64,000 nt of DNA from Pseudomonas xantholysinigenes (GCF_014268885.2 NZ_CP077095.1:1865501-1929500); one strand, 5' to 3'. Positions 1-10,457 are shown, counted from the stretch's first letter. The notes: a model not told the origin generated them from the sequence alone. A program made the numbers and translations.

Positions 1-3000
1 ATAAGTTACTAAGCGATCCTTTGGGGATGATGTTCCCATCGAGGAGGTCGTCTAATTCTGTGGAGGCAGAGCGTACGGAGCGAAATTTTTTTTCAGTGAT
101 TGTGTAGAATTTATTTTTTGCGGCCCTTAATAGGTCGTGCTCATCTGTCAAGCTCTTTAGCGCTGCCTGAGTGCTTTTTAAGGCGGCGTCGTAAGCTGTT
201 TGTGTTTTTGGTGTTACATGTGCTGCTTTGGCTAAGTTCAATTGTTTTGCCGCCCCTTCAAGGAAGGGTTGCATAAGCTCATTGTTTTTTTCGATGGCGT
301 GCCTGAATCCTATTTGGTCCTCAAAAAGGTGGATGCCAGGGAAATCAATACTTTCTGACATTACTCGCCCGTTGGTTCTGATACCGCCTAGCTCAATGTC
401 TTTCAAAGTATTCACAGGGTGGACGCTATTGGAGGATAGGCTGGAGCCGGGCAGATATCGACTCTTCCTGCTTGAGCGCGCCAGAGATACCGCTCCATGC
501 AGCTTTACGTGATTGCGCAGACTGCGCAATGCAGTCAACGTATCGGAGCTTAGCTCCGCGAATAGGCGTCCCACTTTTCTTGCTCCGCCAAAGGCAATGT
601 CGACGAAGCTGGCGGCCATCGCAGCCCAGCCTAGTTTCTCTGCCAGGTTCGGATTGCTCTGCAGCAGTGTTACTCGGGCAAGCTCCAGTCCTGCATACGC
701 TAGCGTTGAGCCATACATCACCCATTTTGCTGCGCCGATCATCTGCGATCCAATGGCCGGGGCGCTAGCCAGTGCCATCCCGACCTGTCCGAGCGGCTCC
801 AGGATTGCGGAAAGTTCCGGATTTTTTTGCCTCAGAGCCATGCCTGCCGCTGTGGTCACAGCACCAGCGGTGTAGACGATCATGAGCCCGGCGATCACAG
901 GTCCGCTCAAGGTGCCTGCTGAAGCAATGATCGCCACGGCTCCTATAGTCGTCATGAAAGCGAACATCTGCCATTCACCCATACTGGCGCCCTTGGGCTG
1001 TGGCTTTTCCATACTCGGAGTCAAGCTGCTGACGAGGTCATCAAGTCGTGCCAGAGTTGCTGCCTGACCCTGCCGGTTGAGCATGATGTGGCCACTGGGG
1101 TCGTACCAGTTGACTGGATCGCCACTGGCGCAGTAGGCGCGGTCATTCAGGCCGCCAGCACCAAGTGGGCTCCAGTCGTCGGGCTGGTAGAACACCTTGT
1201 GCAAAGGATCATAGAGCCGATAGCCTTCGCCCAAATGATAGCAACCGGTGATCGGGTCGACCCGCTGGCCGTTGTAACCAAGCCCCACGTGTTGAGCGTT
1301 CAGGCTATCAAGGTAGGTTTCACCCCAGGGCGTGAAGCTGACGGACTGTCGCTTCCAGGCACCATCCTTGAATTGGTACTCGTCTCCGCCACCATTTTGT
1401 GGATCGCCGAGCACGAACAACCATTGATTGTCAGCCGCAACTGCCAGGCCCGCTTGGTCGTCAAACACCAGGCGTTTGAGTACCTTGTCCCTATCGTCCA
1501 GCCAGGTTTCGCCGTTCAGGCCATTGGCACCATAGCTGAGTATGCGCCGCCGATGGTTGGTAGCGTCATATTGGGCGATCAGCCGGTCATACTCGTCGTA
1601 CTCGTAGTAGGTGAGAGGTATGGTCTGACCTTTGGCTGTGACCGATCGCAGCCGTCCGCTTTCCGTATAAGCTAATGTCTGCTCCCGCTCGTTGCTTAAT
1701 AGGTTGCCGTTGCTGTCGTACAGTAGTGTGACCGGGCTGCCACTGGCTGCACCCGAGAAGATGACTGTGGTTCGTCGGGTCGGATTTTCTGCGTTTGCAT
1801 AGCTATAGGTGCGCACCACTGTGTCGGTTTCGCTGCGTTTCGTCGAGCACTTGGTTAAGTTGCCCAGCAGGTCGTATTCATAGCACTCTTGCAGAATGGA
1901 ATGGCCATCGGCGTCTTTAACTTCCTCTCCGGGCTCGGCTGTGACGGTCCATGACTGCAACTCGTCGCTGGTACCGGTCACGCTGGTGTTGTACACGAAC
2001 GTTTCAGTGCGCACTTGGGCGCCATCACGATACAGCTTCTTGCTCAGCAACTGGTTAGCGGCCGACCAAGCCTGTTCGTATCGTACCTTGTCCTGGCCAT
2101 TCAGTTGGAAGCGACGCTCGGTCTCCCGGCCACACGCGTCATAGGCATAATCCACCTGCAGACGCTGGCCATTGCGCATATGGTCTACGGTAATTCGAGC
2201 CACTTGGCCGAGTGCCGTATACCTGTATTGATACTCCAGCGGCCCTCGGCGCATACGACTGCGGTAGCCCTGGGGATTGGCCCAGCACTGTGTGACCAAA
2301 CCATTGGTGTTCCAGGCGCCTGTTACTACACCGCGTAGAGACGTTAAGCCGTGCTCGGACTGCTTTTGGCCGCGTACCTCACGCCGGAAGTGCCAACTGC
2401 CCAGCAATAGTGGGGCCAAGCTTTCACTAGCGATTAGGCTCTGATAGTTACCTTGTTCAGGTCGCTTGGCCTGTAGCGCACGTGTCGTGGCGTTGAGCTC
2501 GAAGGTCACTAGCGGCTTGGCGCTACCCGCCGCGCCTGGCGTTTGTGCATACCAGGAAACGCTGCCGTCAGCGTCCTGCTTTTGGTAGAGGGCGGTCCCG
2601 TCGGGTTTCTGCCAGCCGTCTGGCCAGGTTTTGGACGTCTGGGTGACGTCGCTACCCCTGATCAGGGTCGAGTTGGTAGTGTCGACCTGCGTTCGGCTGG
2701 CGAGAACCCTCGCTTCTGCAGTTGCCGATTGCTTCACGCTAACACTGACTGGCTCCTCGCTCAGGCCTTGGTAAGCCCAGGTCACGATAGACTTGTCTGG
2801 CCGAGTGACGCTGACTTGGCGCCCCAGGCCATCGTAGGCAATGTCCCAGTTGCGGGCCTTCTTGAGATAACCGGGAATTTCCTCGGTCAGGCCTTCACAG
2901 CGGCCTTGCTTGTTGAAGCGCTGCGTGGTCTTGATAGTGGCGTCGGCCTCGGGTGTTTCGTCCCCGTCCCAGGTTTCGTGAGTGATGCTGACATCGCCTG

Positions 3001-4285
3001 CTTTCAAGTTGCAGTGAGTGCTTTGATGCGTCGCTAACGCGCCTTTCGAGAACAGGCCAAGAGCAGAGCGTGAGGTACGCGATACGTTCTCCTGCGCATC
3101 GGTACTTGGCTCATCGTCCCCGTGCGTCTGCCAGAACCAGTCCTTGGCCTGTTGCGGCAATGTTTTGGCATTATTGATACGCAATCCGCCGGGCAGATAA
3201 TCGAAGGCCACCTGATCGGCGATCAGGCCATCGCTGTCCCATGAGGTTTGCTCCATTAGGCAGTAGTTTGCGGCGGTGTGGTCGTCGCCTGGGATGCGTT
3301 GTAACTCACGGCGCACGATGCGTTGGAGACCGTCGTAGTAGCACTGCTGATGGCGTCCCTGAGCGTCGCAGTCCCTGACTCGGGTACTTTTGCCGTCCGC
3401 TGAATACTGAATGTTTTGCGTGTTGCTGGGTGTCAGCTGCGAGAGGTCGCCACTGGCAAAGGCTTCTTCATCGAACGCATAAGTGTCGCTGCGCAGGCCT
3501 CGGCCAAGGCTGTCGTACTGATGGCAGGTGAATGTGATTGGCTTGCCATCGCTATCTTGCTGGGTCTCGCGCAACAGGCGACTGGTGCGCGCGGAAAGCA
3601 CTTGGCGCTGCAGGATGGCGTTCGTTTTCAAGTAGGGGGACGTGCGCAGTAATTCATGCGTGCCAGCTTGTTTGCCTAGAGTAACCTGTTCCGAGACGCT
3701 TTGCGTGTCGCGTGCACTGTTGTCCTGATACCACCGCGTGGAGATACGCTTGGTGCTGCGAATTGCGTTGCGATTATATTTATAGTCGACCTGGATCAGA
3801 GAGACGCTCAGTTCCGCCGGTTTCTCCAGTGTCAGATCTTTCAAGGCCAAATCGTCGCAGTCTTCGAAAGCGGTGAGGCCTTCAAAGGTGAGGATAGTAT
3901 TAGGTAACAGCATACCTTTTTCGTCTCGCTGTTCCAGGGCATAGCCGAATAAGGTCAGCACCGGAGCCTGACGAGTACCGTTGGGGAGTTGCAGGTATTG
4001 ATATTGTGCGCACGGGGGCAGTAGGCCTTTATCCGTCGCTGGGCGCTCGAAACAATAGAGCTCGACGGCTTGGGCCAGTGTCGTTTTGGTGTTGGCCAGC
4101 GTTAGCCCCGCTACCAGCTTGCTGATATCCAGCGGATGATCTTCGGTTTCGTAGTACCAGAGCCGCGTATGCAGCCCATCATCGGTGATGAACTCAACAG
4201 GCTCCAGGCCGCCGGGGCGGTAGCGGGCGTGTGTGGTTTCTGATTGGAGTGTTGAGTGGATGGTTGCCTGGTCGGTGCGGGTCAT
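1..4285 (-). CDS. RHS repeat-associated core protein (polymorphic toxin), C-terminus beyond the window
   Basis: Reading the minus strand from ATG 4285 I find no stop codon down to base 1, so at least 1428 codons are open and the gene continues off the left edge. The product carries many YD-type repeats (for example YEYDLLGNL, YDGLGRQVSV, YEYDEYDRL). They end in an RHS core near 1250-1085 with RLYDPLHKVF and PVNWYDPSGH, the usual boundary before a variable toxin tip. After the core comes a hydrophobic Ala/Gly-rich stretch (about 1000-700) and then a charged alpha-helical region. The toxin domain proper and any immunity gene lie outside the window. The start overlaps the upstream gene's stop as ATGA, so the two are almost certainly co-translated. 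RHS shells of this kind deliver toxins through type VI secretion or insecticidal Tc complexes; which applies here cannot be decided. Confidence 0.88.
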   Translation of the reverse strand, partial: MTRTDQATIHSTLQSETTHARYRPGGLEPVEFITDDGLHTRLWYYETEDHPLDISKLVAGLTLANTKTTLAQAVELYCFERPATDKGLLPPCAQYQYLQLPNGTRQAPVLTLFGYALEQRDEKGMLLPNTILTFEGLTAFEDCDDLALKDLTLEKPAELSVSLIQVDYKYNRNAIRSTKRISTRWYQDNSARDTQSVSEQVTLGKQAGTHELLRTSPYLKTNAILQRQVLSARTSRLLRETQQDSDGKPITFTCHQYDSLGRGLRSDTYAFDEEAFASGDLSQLTPSNTQNIQYSADGKSTRVRDCDAQGRHQQCYYDGLQRIVRRELQRIPGDDHTAANYCLMEQTSWDSDGLIADQVAFDYLPGGLRINNAKTLPQQAKDWFWQTHGDDEPSTDAQENVSRTSRSALGLFSKGALATHQSTHCNLKAGDVSITHETWDGDETPEADATIKTTQRFNKQGRCEGLTEEIPGYLKKARNWDIAYDGLGRQVSVTRPDKSIVTWAYQGLSEEPVSVSVKQSATAEARVLASRTQVDTTNSTLIRGSDVTQTSKTWPDGWQKPDGTALYQKQDADGSVSWYAQTPGAAGSAKPLVTFELNATTRALQAKRPEQGNYQSLIASESLAPLLLGSWHFRREVRGQKQSEHGLTSLRGVVTGAWNTNGLVTQCWANPQGYRSRMRRGPLEYQYRYTALGQVARITVDHMRNGQRLQVDYAYDACGRETERRFQLNGQDKVRYEQAWSAANQLLSKKLYRDGAQVRTETFVYNTSVTGTSDELQSWTVTAEPGEEVKDADGHSILQECYEYDLLGNLTKCSTKRSETDTVVRTYSYANAENPTRRTTVIFSGAASGSPVTLLYDSNGNLLSNEREQTLAYTESGRLRSVTAKGQTIPLTYYEYDEYDRLIAQYDATNHRRRILSYGANGLNGETWLDDRDKVLKRLVFDDQAGLAVAADNQWLFVLGDPQNGGGDEYQFKDGAWKRQSVSFTPWGETYLDSLNAQHVGLGYNGQRVDPITGCYHLGEGYRLYDPLHKVFYQPDDWSPLGAGGLNDRAYCASGDPVNWYDPSGHIMLNRQGQAATLARLDDLVSSLTPSMEKPQPKGASMGEWQMFAFMTTIGAVAIIASAGTLSGPVIAGLMIVYTAGAVTTAAGMALRQKNPELSAILEPLGQVGMALASAPAIGSQMIGAAKWVMYGSTLAYAGLELARVTLLQSNPNLAEKLGWAAMAASFVDIAFGGARKVGRLFAELSSDTLTALRSLRNHVKLHGAVSLARSSRKSRYLPGSSLSSNSVHPVNTLKDIELGGIRTNGRVMSESIDFPGIHLFEDQIGFRHAIEKNNELMQPFLEGAAKQLNLAKAAHVTPKTQTAYDAALKSTQAALKSLTDEHDLLRAAKNKFYTITEKKFRSVRSASTELDDLLDGNIIPKGSLSNL

Positions 4286-7200
4286 GGTTGCTGCTCCTCG
4301 ACGATAGGGGTGGCGTGGAGATCTTCGACGGTGATGCGCTGCTCGGTTTGCTGGGGCTGGCGCAGGGGCTCTGGCAAGGTGTTGTCGGTTTGATAGACAT
4401 GGCGTGTGGTGCGCCGCTGTTCGCCCGGGACTTCCTCGATCAGGCGGTCGAGTTGCAAGCGGCCATCGGCACTGTGGGACCACTCCCAGCGGGTGAAGGG
4501 CACCTGTTGCAGGTCGCTGCCAACGGGCGCAGGTTCGTAACGGGTGGCTGCGGTGATGGTATTCTCACCTTCCCATATCCAGGCATGGTGCATATTGGGT
4601 TGCCCGCCACCAGGGGCGATGGTGTGCAACGTGACGCGCGGTAATGATTTGCTGTTTGCCCAGTCGTACTCTACAACCTCCCGCGAGCCGTCATTTTCAG
4701 CCACACTGCTCAAGACATTGTCCAACTTTGGGGTCCAGGTGTACTGGAAGTCGAGACGTTGTTCGGCGTTGTTGGTCTGGAGAGTGCTGGAGCGGGTCAA
4801 GCTCCGGAGCAGGCAGTCTTCGATGTCTAGGGTGATGTAGCAGCATTCATCGGTCTGCGGCCAGAGCGTGAATATGCTCTTTTGGTTACCCTGTAATATC
4901 GGCTCGGCGGAGTGATTAGCCTGCAGCAGGACGGTGTCGCCGTCCTTAATACTGATCAGGCGTACATGGCCCTTGACCCCTTGCCATGCCAGGTCCAAGG
5001 ATCGGCTGTCGGCCTTGAGTTCCAGGGGAACCAAAATCAATGCTTCGCGTTTGTAATCCTCTAGTTGCAGCTCCAGCTGGGATTTCAGATCTCGCAAGTT
5101 TTCCCGGCTTGCTTTCACTTTTTTGAATTTTTCAAGATCACTCTTTAATAAACCGGCGCCCCACATGGTGCTGAATGCAGTCGCCAGCAGGGAGTATGCG
5201 TGTGTACTTCGCTTTTGCTCGCGTTGGTCTATTTTTTTGCCGGCTTTGTAGCCGAGATAATTAAAGAAGAGGGTCCCAAATATGCGCCCTAGGGGAGGGG
5301 CGTCCTTCGAGGGTGTTTCCAGTTCCTTTAGTGCTTCCCTGATATTGCTAATGGCAGTTTTATAAAGATCTATAACTGATGCTTTATAAGCAGTGCCACT
5401 CTCCAGGCTGTCATGGGATTGAGGAAGACCCAGAATTTCTTCATGACCATTCATGTGTTCGATTGTGAGTGAAGTCAATTCGTAAGCGTTATAGTCAACG
5501 TTACCAGCATCCTTGCCTAAGTTTTTGGTGATGACAATGGCATTCTTGATCGTGTAACCATGGCGTACTAATTTGGCGTCGGTGCTCTGTTGGAGGGTCT
5601 TGATATCCTCATGGCTGAGCTCTTCCACGATCCCGTTACTCAATGCCAGGCGACGCTTTCGGTTATCATAGGAGGAAAAGTTGAGTGCCCAGCCATCACC
5701 GAGACCGCCTTCATTGGCGCGTAAGGCTGAGTAACTGAGTCCCAGGTCGATAACAGGCGTGTTGCCGGAGAGGCTGGAGATTTTTGCAAAAGGATAGTGG
5801 GTTTGGTACAGACCTGTTTGCGCGGCGACGCCATTGAAGTGTGAAGGGGTTGAAGAAAATAGCTCTGAACCATGAGTGTTTCCCAGGTCGACACAGAGGG
5901 TGTCGGTAGAGGAAGTAACGAGGTTGGGATAAGTGTGGGTTGTGCAAGATTGGATTTTTTTCCAAAGCCAAAGCGGCGAGGTCGTGCCGACCATGATCCG
6001 TGCCGTGGTCACGGTTTTTTGTGGTTCGTAGGGCGCATGAAGTTCAAATGCAAGGCTTTCATTATCTGCGCGGCAGGAAATGAAAGTGAAACCCTGGTCG
6101 ATAGTGCATTGATCAAGTAGCAGTGAAATGTACAGTGGGGGGCGGTTGGCTGGGTGAAGGGTTGCCTGTATGAAATTGGCGGAGGTAAGTGTTGCGCCTG
6201 ATAGCAATGGTTCGATTTTTTTACTGTGGCCTGTTATATGGTCGTGGGTGTGATTTATTAGCCTCTCATAAGCTGGTGTATGCCAGATGAAATTGCCGAG
6301 CCTGGTGGTGTATAAGGAAAATATTTCGGGTGGCTCATATGCGTCTAGTTGACCTTCGGAGTACTCGTTGACCTCGTGAAGCCTTGCGAAATCCGAGAGG
6401 GACGGGGAGTTGTCTGAATCTATTGTGTAGGAATAGTATTGTTCTAGACTTTCGAGCTCCCAAAGCCATGGGAGTGACTCTATGCTATAGACGTCCCTGA
6501 TGCCTTTGTCATCCATGTCGTCCATGTCGTCTCTGGAGCTTGATATGTCCATGTCGTCCATGTCGTCTCTGGAGTGTGATATGTCCATTTCTCTGGGAAG
6601 GGCAGTGTTCCAAAATGTAACAGAGTTCTCGAGTTCCGTAATTATGTTGGTTGCTTGGAGTTTCGTGGTTTCGGGGTGTAAGAGCGAGTCAAGTGTTTCA
6701 AAGTCTTTGAGGAGCTGCTCTAGACTTGCAGGTGAGCATGTGGGAAGTGGTTGAATGTTTATAGGTAGGTCAGGGGCGGTGCTAAAGGGGATTTTTACAA
6801 GATTTTTATTTATGGCTGGGGTGTTTTGATGGTATTTTTCTTGTGATGCAGTCTGATTGTCAAGTAGACTCAGCTCTTTTAAAAGGTCGAAAAGATGCCA
6901 GGGTGCATCGAATTTTCCAAGTAGACTGGTCCAGTCAGAAGGCAGGTTATTGTCAGGGCGGTTTAGTCTGAAGACCAAAGCCAATAGGTCGTAAATGGCG
7001 TGAAGAAGTTTATTCTGGGTTTCAGCTTCTTTGTTGTTCTTGTAGTATGCTTTTATTGCTTGGATGCACTCGGGGCTTAGCGTGGTTGCGCCGCATGATG
7101 ATGAACGTGTTAGTGCTTGTGTTTGCTGTTCGCGCACTTGGTCTGTGGTGAGGGCCGCTGGGCACAAAATTGATGGGTGTTGAGGTGGCGTGTAGCTGTA

Positions 7201-10200
7201 AAAATTTTCGTGCGGGGGTAATATCTTCACGGCAAATCGAAGCTGAAGTGAGGCGGCTTGCTCAATGACCCAATTGTTTTTATATTTATAATTTGCTGAG
7301 GGGGTGGCGTTGAGTCTGAACCAGGAGATACCATTTTCTTTGAGATGCTTAATAATAGAGCGCTTGAGCTCGGCTGTTCTTGTTGCGTCAGGTGTTGAAG
7401 ACTCGTAACTAGGCAGTGCAAGGACTGAACGGTGGCAGGGGTACCCTGTTCGAGCATCATGAATTTCGATAATCAGCTGCACAGGAGAATATTTAACGGC
7501 ATCGTGCAGGACATGGTTGATTTTTGGATCTGAGTAGCTCCACCATTCAGGCGTGGCCAACGGTTCGCTCATCCAAATACGTAGTGGCGCATCTGCGCGC
7601 CAGCAACGCCATGTCTTTTCAACCTCCGTGCTATCGCCACTTGGCTGCTGCAGCTTCAGATACTGCGCTAACGGACTTGTGGCCAATTGGGTGGCTAACG
7701 CACTAGGCCATCTAGCCTTTGCGCATGCTTCAGCTCCTGGGCGGAACGTGAGAGGGGAGCCGGGCAGGGGGGCGCCAGTCAAGCCGTCATGCACCGCGAT
7801 CAGCACCTCTTGATCTAAATCCAGGTCTGAAGTTGCGGTAAATGATCCATGGTCAACCCAGTAGGTCGTATCTGTGGCGGTTGTTGTTACGCTTGGCTTT
7901 AGCTGAAGTGACGTTGCTGCGTCAATGAACCAATTGTCCAAGGTAAGCGAAGTCGCTTGCGGCACACGGGTATTGAGCCTGAACCAGAAGATGCCATGTT
8001 TCTTGAAGTGTTCAGTAACGCAACGCTTGAGTTCTTCCCGTCTCCCGGCTTGATCCAGCGATGCTTCAAATGCCGGCAAGATAAGTTTCGAGTGGTGGCA
8101 AATGCAACCCGTGTGTGAGTCATGACTGTCGAAGGCAAGCTCAATAGGCGCGCTGTCAAGGCACGCTTCCAGGACTTCGTTAATAGCCTCATTAAATCTG
8201 TTCGACCATTCAGGCGTGGCCAATGGTTCGCTCATCCAGATACGCAAAGGCACACCTGCACGTAAACAGCGCCATGCGTTACCTGTCTCGGTGCTGCCAT
8301 CGTTCGATTGTTGCAGTTTAAAATATTGCGCCAACGGACTAGCGGCTAATTGGCTGGCTAACGCGCTAGGCCATTCATTCTGTGCGCGTGTGACCGCACT
8401 TGGATGGAACGTGAAGGGTGAGCCGGGCAGGGGGGCGCCTGTGATGTCGTCATGCACCGCAATCCGCACGGTTTGATCTAGATCAAGTGCTGAAGTAGAG
8501 GTAAATGAACAGTGGTCTACCCACGTGACGAATTGTAAGTCGACGGACAGTTCGGATAACTGTGGTATCCATAGCTGGTTATCTTGCTCAGCAGCAACAA
8601 TGCTGATGCCGTCACTTTCCAGTTTTCCGGCCCGGAGCATCGAACTCTGTAGGTTGAGGAATTCGCACAGCGATTGGCTCCAGGCGTTGCTGGCAATGTC
8701 CGGAGCAGGTTCGAACAGGTGGGATTCGTACAAATGCTGGCTGGTCCTGTGACGTACTTGAACGCAGACTCGTCCACCCTTCGGCGGATTTTCATTTGGT
8801 AGCCTGATGGCAGCGACCTGATTGGCCTTGAATGGCAAGTTGCTGAACATATTGCAGTGGGAGGTGAATGCCCATAAACGATCCACTTGGCTTTTTTCGA
8901 CATTACTGCTGCCGGTGAATATTGCTGAGGTGGGGGGGCTAGTATTCTCGCTGAGTTCGGCGTCCGTTGAGAGGTGCCCGGCCTGGAGCAGTACAGAGCC
9001 ATTGATGAGCGTGTCATCGGCCTGAATCGCCTTGACCAATTCGGCAGGCCAGATTGTGCTGGCATTGTTTTTGTCTGTGGCAATCAGGGACACCGTTTTT
9101 AGAATGCGACCGTCAATAGGGTCAGTGGCCCATACGTGGACTTTCTCGCCTACGCGCAGGTCGCGATCTGACAGGACGTAAGTAGAGCTTGACCAGAAGC
9201 AGTCATTGGCGCCCAATGAATAGACTTCGAAGCCAGTCATCTCAGGTAGAGCATCGTTATCACAAGCGCTGCCGGTGCTCGTTGGCCAAGGCTCGTCGGG
9301 TGCGGCAGGTGTGCTCTGCGTCGCAGGTGCTTTTTCCGGTAGTCCTTTAAGATCCTCTTGTATGACATTGTATTTCCGAGGTAGGTTTTCGAGGATCGTG
9401 TCCACCATGGCCTGTGTACCAACAGCACAACTGCGCACGGCAAGCATCAGTAAGATTTTGCCTTGTGGCGCTGTCCAGTAACACCCGGCGTAGGCCAATT
9501 CCATAGTTTCATTAAATATTGTTTCTCCTGGCAGTTGCTCGTGCAGGTTGGAAAAGATATTTAATGAATGCATGATTTCTTGATCTGCATCCAAGTCCTT
9601 GCCCAGAGAAAGCGCTCGCCTGATGGGGCCGTTGTGCCGGTCAATTTCTTTGTCTTCTTGCGTATATGATCTACTGGGAACCACCGTAATGGAGACTTCG
9701 CCACCCTCGATGTTTTCGCATTCACAAACTTGTTCGACGTGGTAAAGAGTGAATTGCGCAGGCAAGTAAGGTAGGCAATACTTTGCCGCTGCGTGGGGCA
9801 ATACTATCGCAGGTCCTTGGGCACGGTAGTAATCTGCAATGAGACCGCCTTCATCAAGCGGAAGGTCGTCGGCATGGGTCAGTATCTTGTCAGCCACTAG
9901 CAGAGCTTTCACGTCATCGGCCGTTGGGGGGCTTGTGAACAGCAGGACATGGCGGCTGTTTACCCTGGCGCTGGATAGTTCCAGGAGGACTTCGACCATG
10001 TCGGCCATGCCCCAGGCCGTGTGGGTGAGATCGGTTGGATTGGCGTTGTCGTTGGTCTCGTGTTCGCGCTCTGTGATGGTGTAATTCACCGCGAGGCGGC
10101 AGTGAGTATCGGCTCCAAATAAAATGGTGTCTGTCGAATTAAGCACGCACGGTAACCTCAAACTTTCGCGGCGGTCTTGCAGCCTTTTGTCGAACTCTGG

Positions 10201-10410
10201 GACTTTTTCAATCGTGGAGTAGTAGAGGTCTTCACAGTAGTTGTAGCTTTTGTTGTTGTTTTTATAATTTTCCTCTAGATTGGCCATGAGGTGGCTTTCG
10301 TAGATGAAGTAAATACGGTATTTTTTGCCTGAGTTGTCGCCAGTTTTATAGATGGTAATGAGGTCGTCATCGCCGAAGCCGAGCGCTTCAATGATTTTTT
10401 TTGTGTACAT
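4282..10410 (-). CDS. Giant RHS-associated N-terminal protein with tandem unknown domains
   Basis: This 2042-aa protein starts at ATG 10410 with GGAGGA just upstream. The last ~500 residues match the N-terminal half of Pseudomonas RHS shells: a segment with FNGVAAQTGLY, LGLSYSALRANEGGLGDGW and then the strands preceding YD repeats (WEWSHSADGRL). The first ~360 residues are not recognised. Residues ~630-845 and ~850-1065 are a clear tandem duplication (both contain WVDH.SFT, AVHD..TGAPLPGSP and RIWMSEPLATPEW). Two more diverged copies of the beta-rich front part seem to lie at ~400-620. Near residue 1280 is an acidic DDMDDMD repeat. No signal peptide is seen. The gene stops inside the start of the downstream RHS gene (ATGA), so a shell normally carried on one chain appears split in two. 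Base composition is more AT-rich than the backbone, suggesting horizontal origin. Confidence 0.85.
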   Translation of the reverse strand: MYTKKIIEALGFGDDDLITIYKTGDNSGKKYRIYFIYESHLMANLEENYKNNNKSYNYCEDLYYSTIEKVPEFDKRLQDRRESLRLPCVLNSTDTILFGADTHCRLAVNYTITEREHETNDNANPTDLTHTAWGMADMVEVLLELSSARVNSRHVLLFTSPPTADDVKALLVADKILTHADDLPLDEGGLIADYYRAQGPAIVLPHAAAKYCLPYLPAQFTLYHVEQVCECENIEGGEVSITVVPSRSYTQEDKEIDRHNGPIRRALSLGKDLDADQEIMHSLNIFSNLHEQLPGETIFNETMELAYAGCYWTAPQGKILLMLAVRSCAVGTQAMVDTILENLPRKYNVIQEDLKGLPEKAPATQSTPAAPDEPWPTSTGSACDNDALPEMTGFEVYSLGANDCFWSSSTYVLSDRDLRVGEKVHVWATDPIDGRILKTVSLIATDKNNASTIWPAELVKAIQADDTLINGSVLLQAGHLSTDAELSENTSPPTSAIFTGSSNVEKSQVDRLWAFTSHCNMFSNLPFKANQVAAIRLPNENPPKGGRVCVQVRHRTSQHLYESHLFEPAPDIASNAWSQSLCEFLNLQSSMLRAGKLESDGISIVAAEQDNQLWIPQLSELSVDLQFVTWVDHCSFTSTSALDLDQTVRIAVHDDITGAPLPGSPFTFHPSAVTRAQNEWPSALASQLAASPLAQYFKLQQSNDGSTETGNAWRCLRAGVPLRIWMSEPLATPEWSNRFNEAINEVLEACLDSAPIELAFDSHDSHTGCICHHSKLILPAFEASLDQAGRREELKRCVTEHFKKHGIFWFRLNTRVPQATSLTLDNWFIDAATSLQLKPSVTTTATDTTYWVDHGSFTATSDLDLDQEVLIAVHDGLTGAPLPGSPLTFRPGAEACAKARWPSALATQLATSPLAQYLKLQQPSGDSTEVEKTWRCWRADAPLRIWMSEPLATPEWWSYSDPKINHVLHDAVKYSPVQLIIEIHDARTGYPCHRSVLALPSYESSTPDATRTAELKRSIIKHLKENGISWFRLNATPSANYKYKNNWVIEQAASLQLRFAVKILPPHENFYSYTPPQHPSILCPAALTTDQVREQQTQALTRSSSCGATTLSPECIQAIKAYYKNNKEAETQNKLLHAIYDLLALVFRLNRPDNNLPSDWTSLLGKFDAPWHLFDLLKELSLLDNQTASQEKYHQNTPAINKNLVKIPFSTAPDLPINIQPLPTCSPASLEQLLKDFETLDSLLHPETTKLQATNIITELENSVTFWNTALPREMDISHSRDDMDDMDISSSRDDMDDMDDKGIRDVYSIESLPWLWELESLEQYYSYTIDSDNSPSLSDFARLHEVNEYSEGQLDAYEPPEIFSLYTTRLGNFIWHTPAYERLINHTHDHITGHSKKIEPLLSGATLTSANFIQATLHPANRPPLYISLLLDQCTIDQGFTFISCRADNESLAFELHAPYEPQKTVTTARIMVGTTSPLWLWKKIQSCTTHTYPNLVTSSTDTLCVDLGNTHGSELFSSTPSHFNGVAAQTGLYQTHYPFAKISSLSGNTPVIDLGLSYSALRANEGGLGDGWALNFSSYDNRKRRLALSNGIVEELSHEDIKTLQQSTDAKLVRHGYTIKNAIVITKNLGKDAGNVDYNAYELTSLTIEHMNGHEEILGLPQSHDSLESGTAYKASVIDLYKTAISNIREALKELETPSKDAPPLGRIFGTLFFNYLGYKAGKKIDQREQKRSTHAYSLLATAFSTMWGAGLLKSDLEKFKKVKASRENLRDLKSQLELQLEDYKREALILVPLELKADSRSLDLAWQGVKGHVRLISIKDGDTVLLQANHSAEPILQGNQKSIFTLWPQTDECCYITLDIEDCLLRSLTRSSTLQTNNAEQRLDFQYTWTPKLDNVLSSVAENDGSREVVEYDWANSKSLPRVTLHTIAPGGGQPNMHHAWIWEGENTITAATRYEPAPVGSDLQQVPFTRWEWSHSADGRLQLDRLIEEVPGEQRRTTRHVYQTDNTLPEPLRQPQQTEQRITVEDLHATPIVEEQQP

Positions 10411-10457
10411 GAGATCCTCCGTTTATCGGTGAGATACGAGTCTTTCAGGGGACGCGC

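Noticed and set aside
1088..1675. 195-codon plus-strand frame at the left end
   Set aside because: Antisense to the RHS core region; the minus-strand frame is open for over 4 kb and contains YD repeats.
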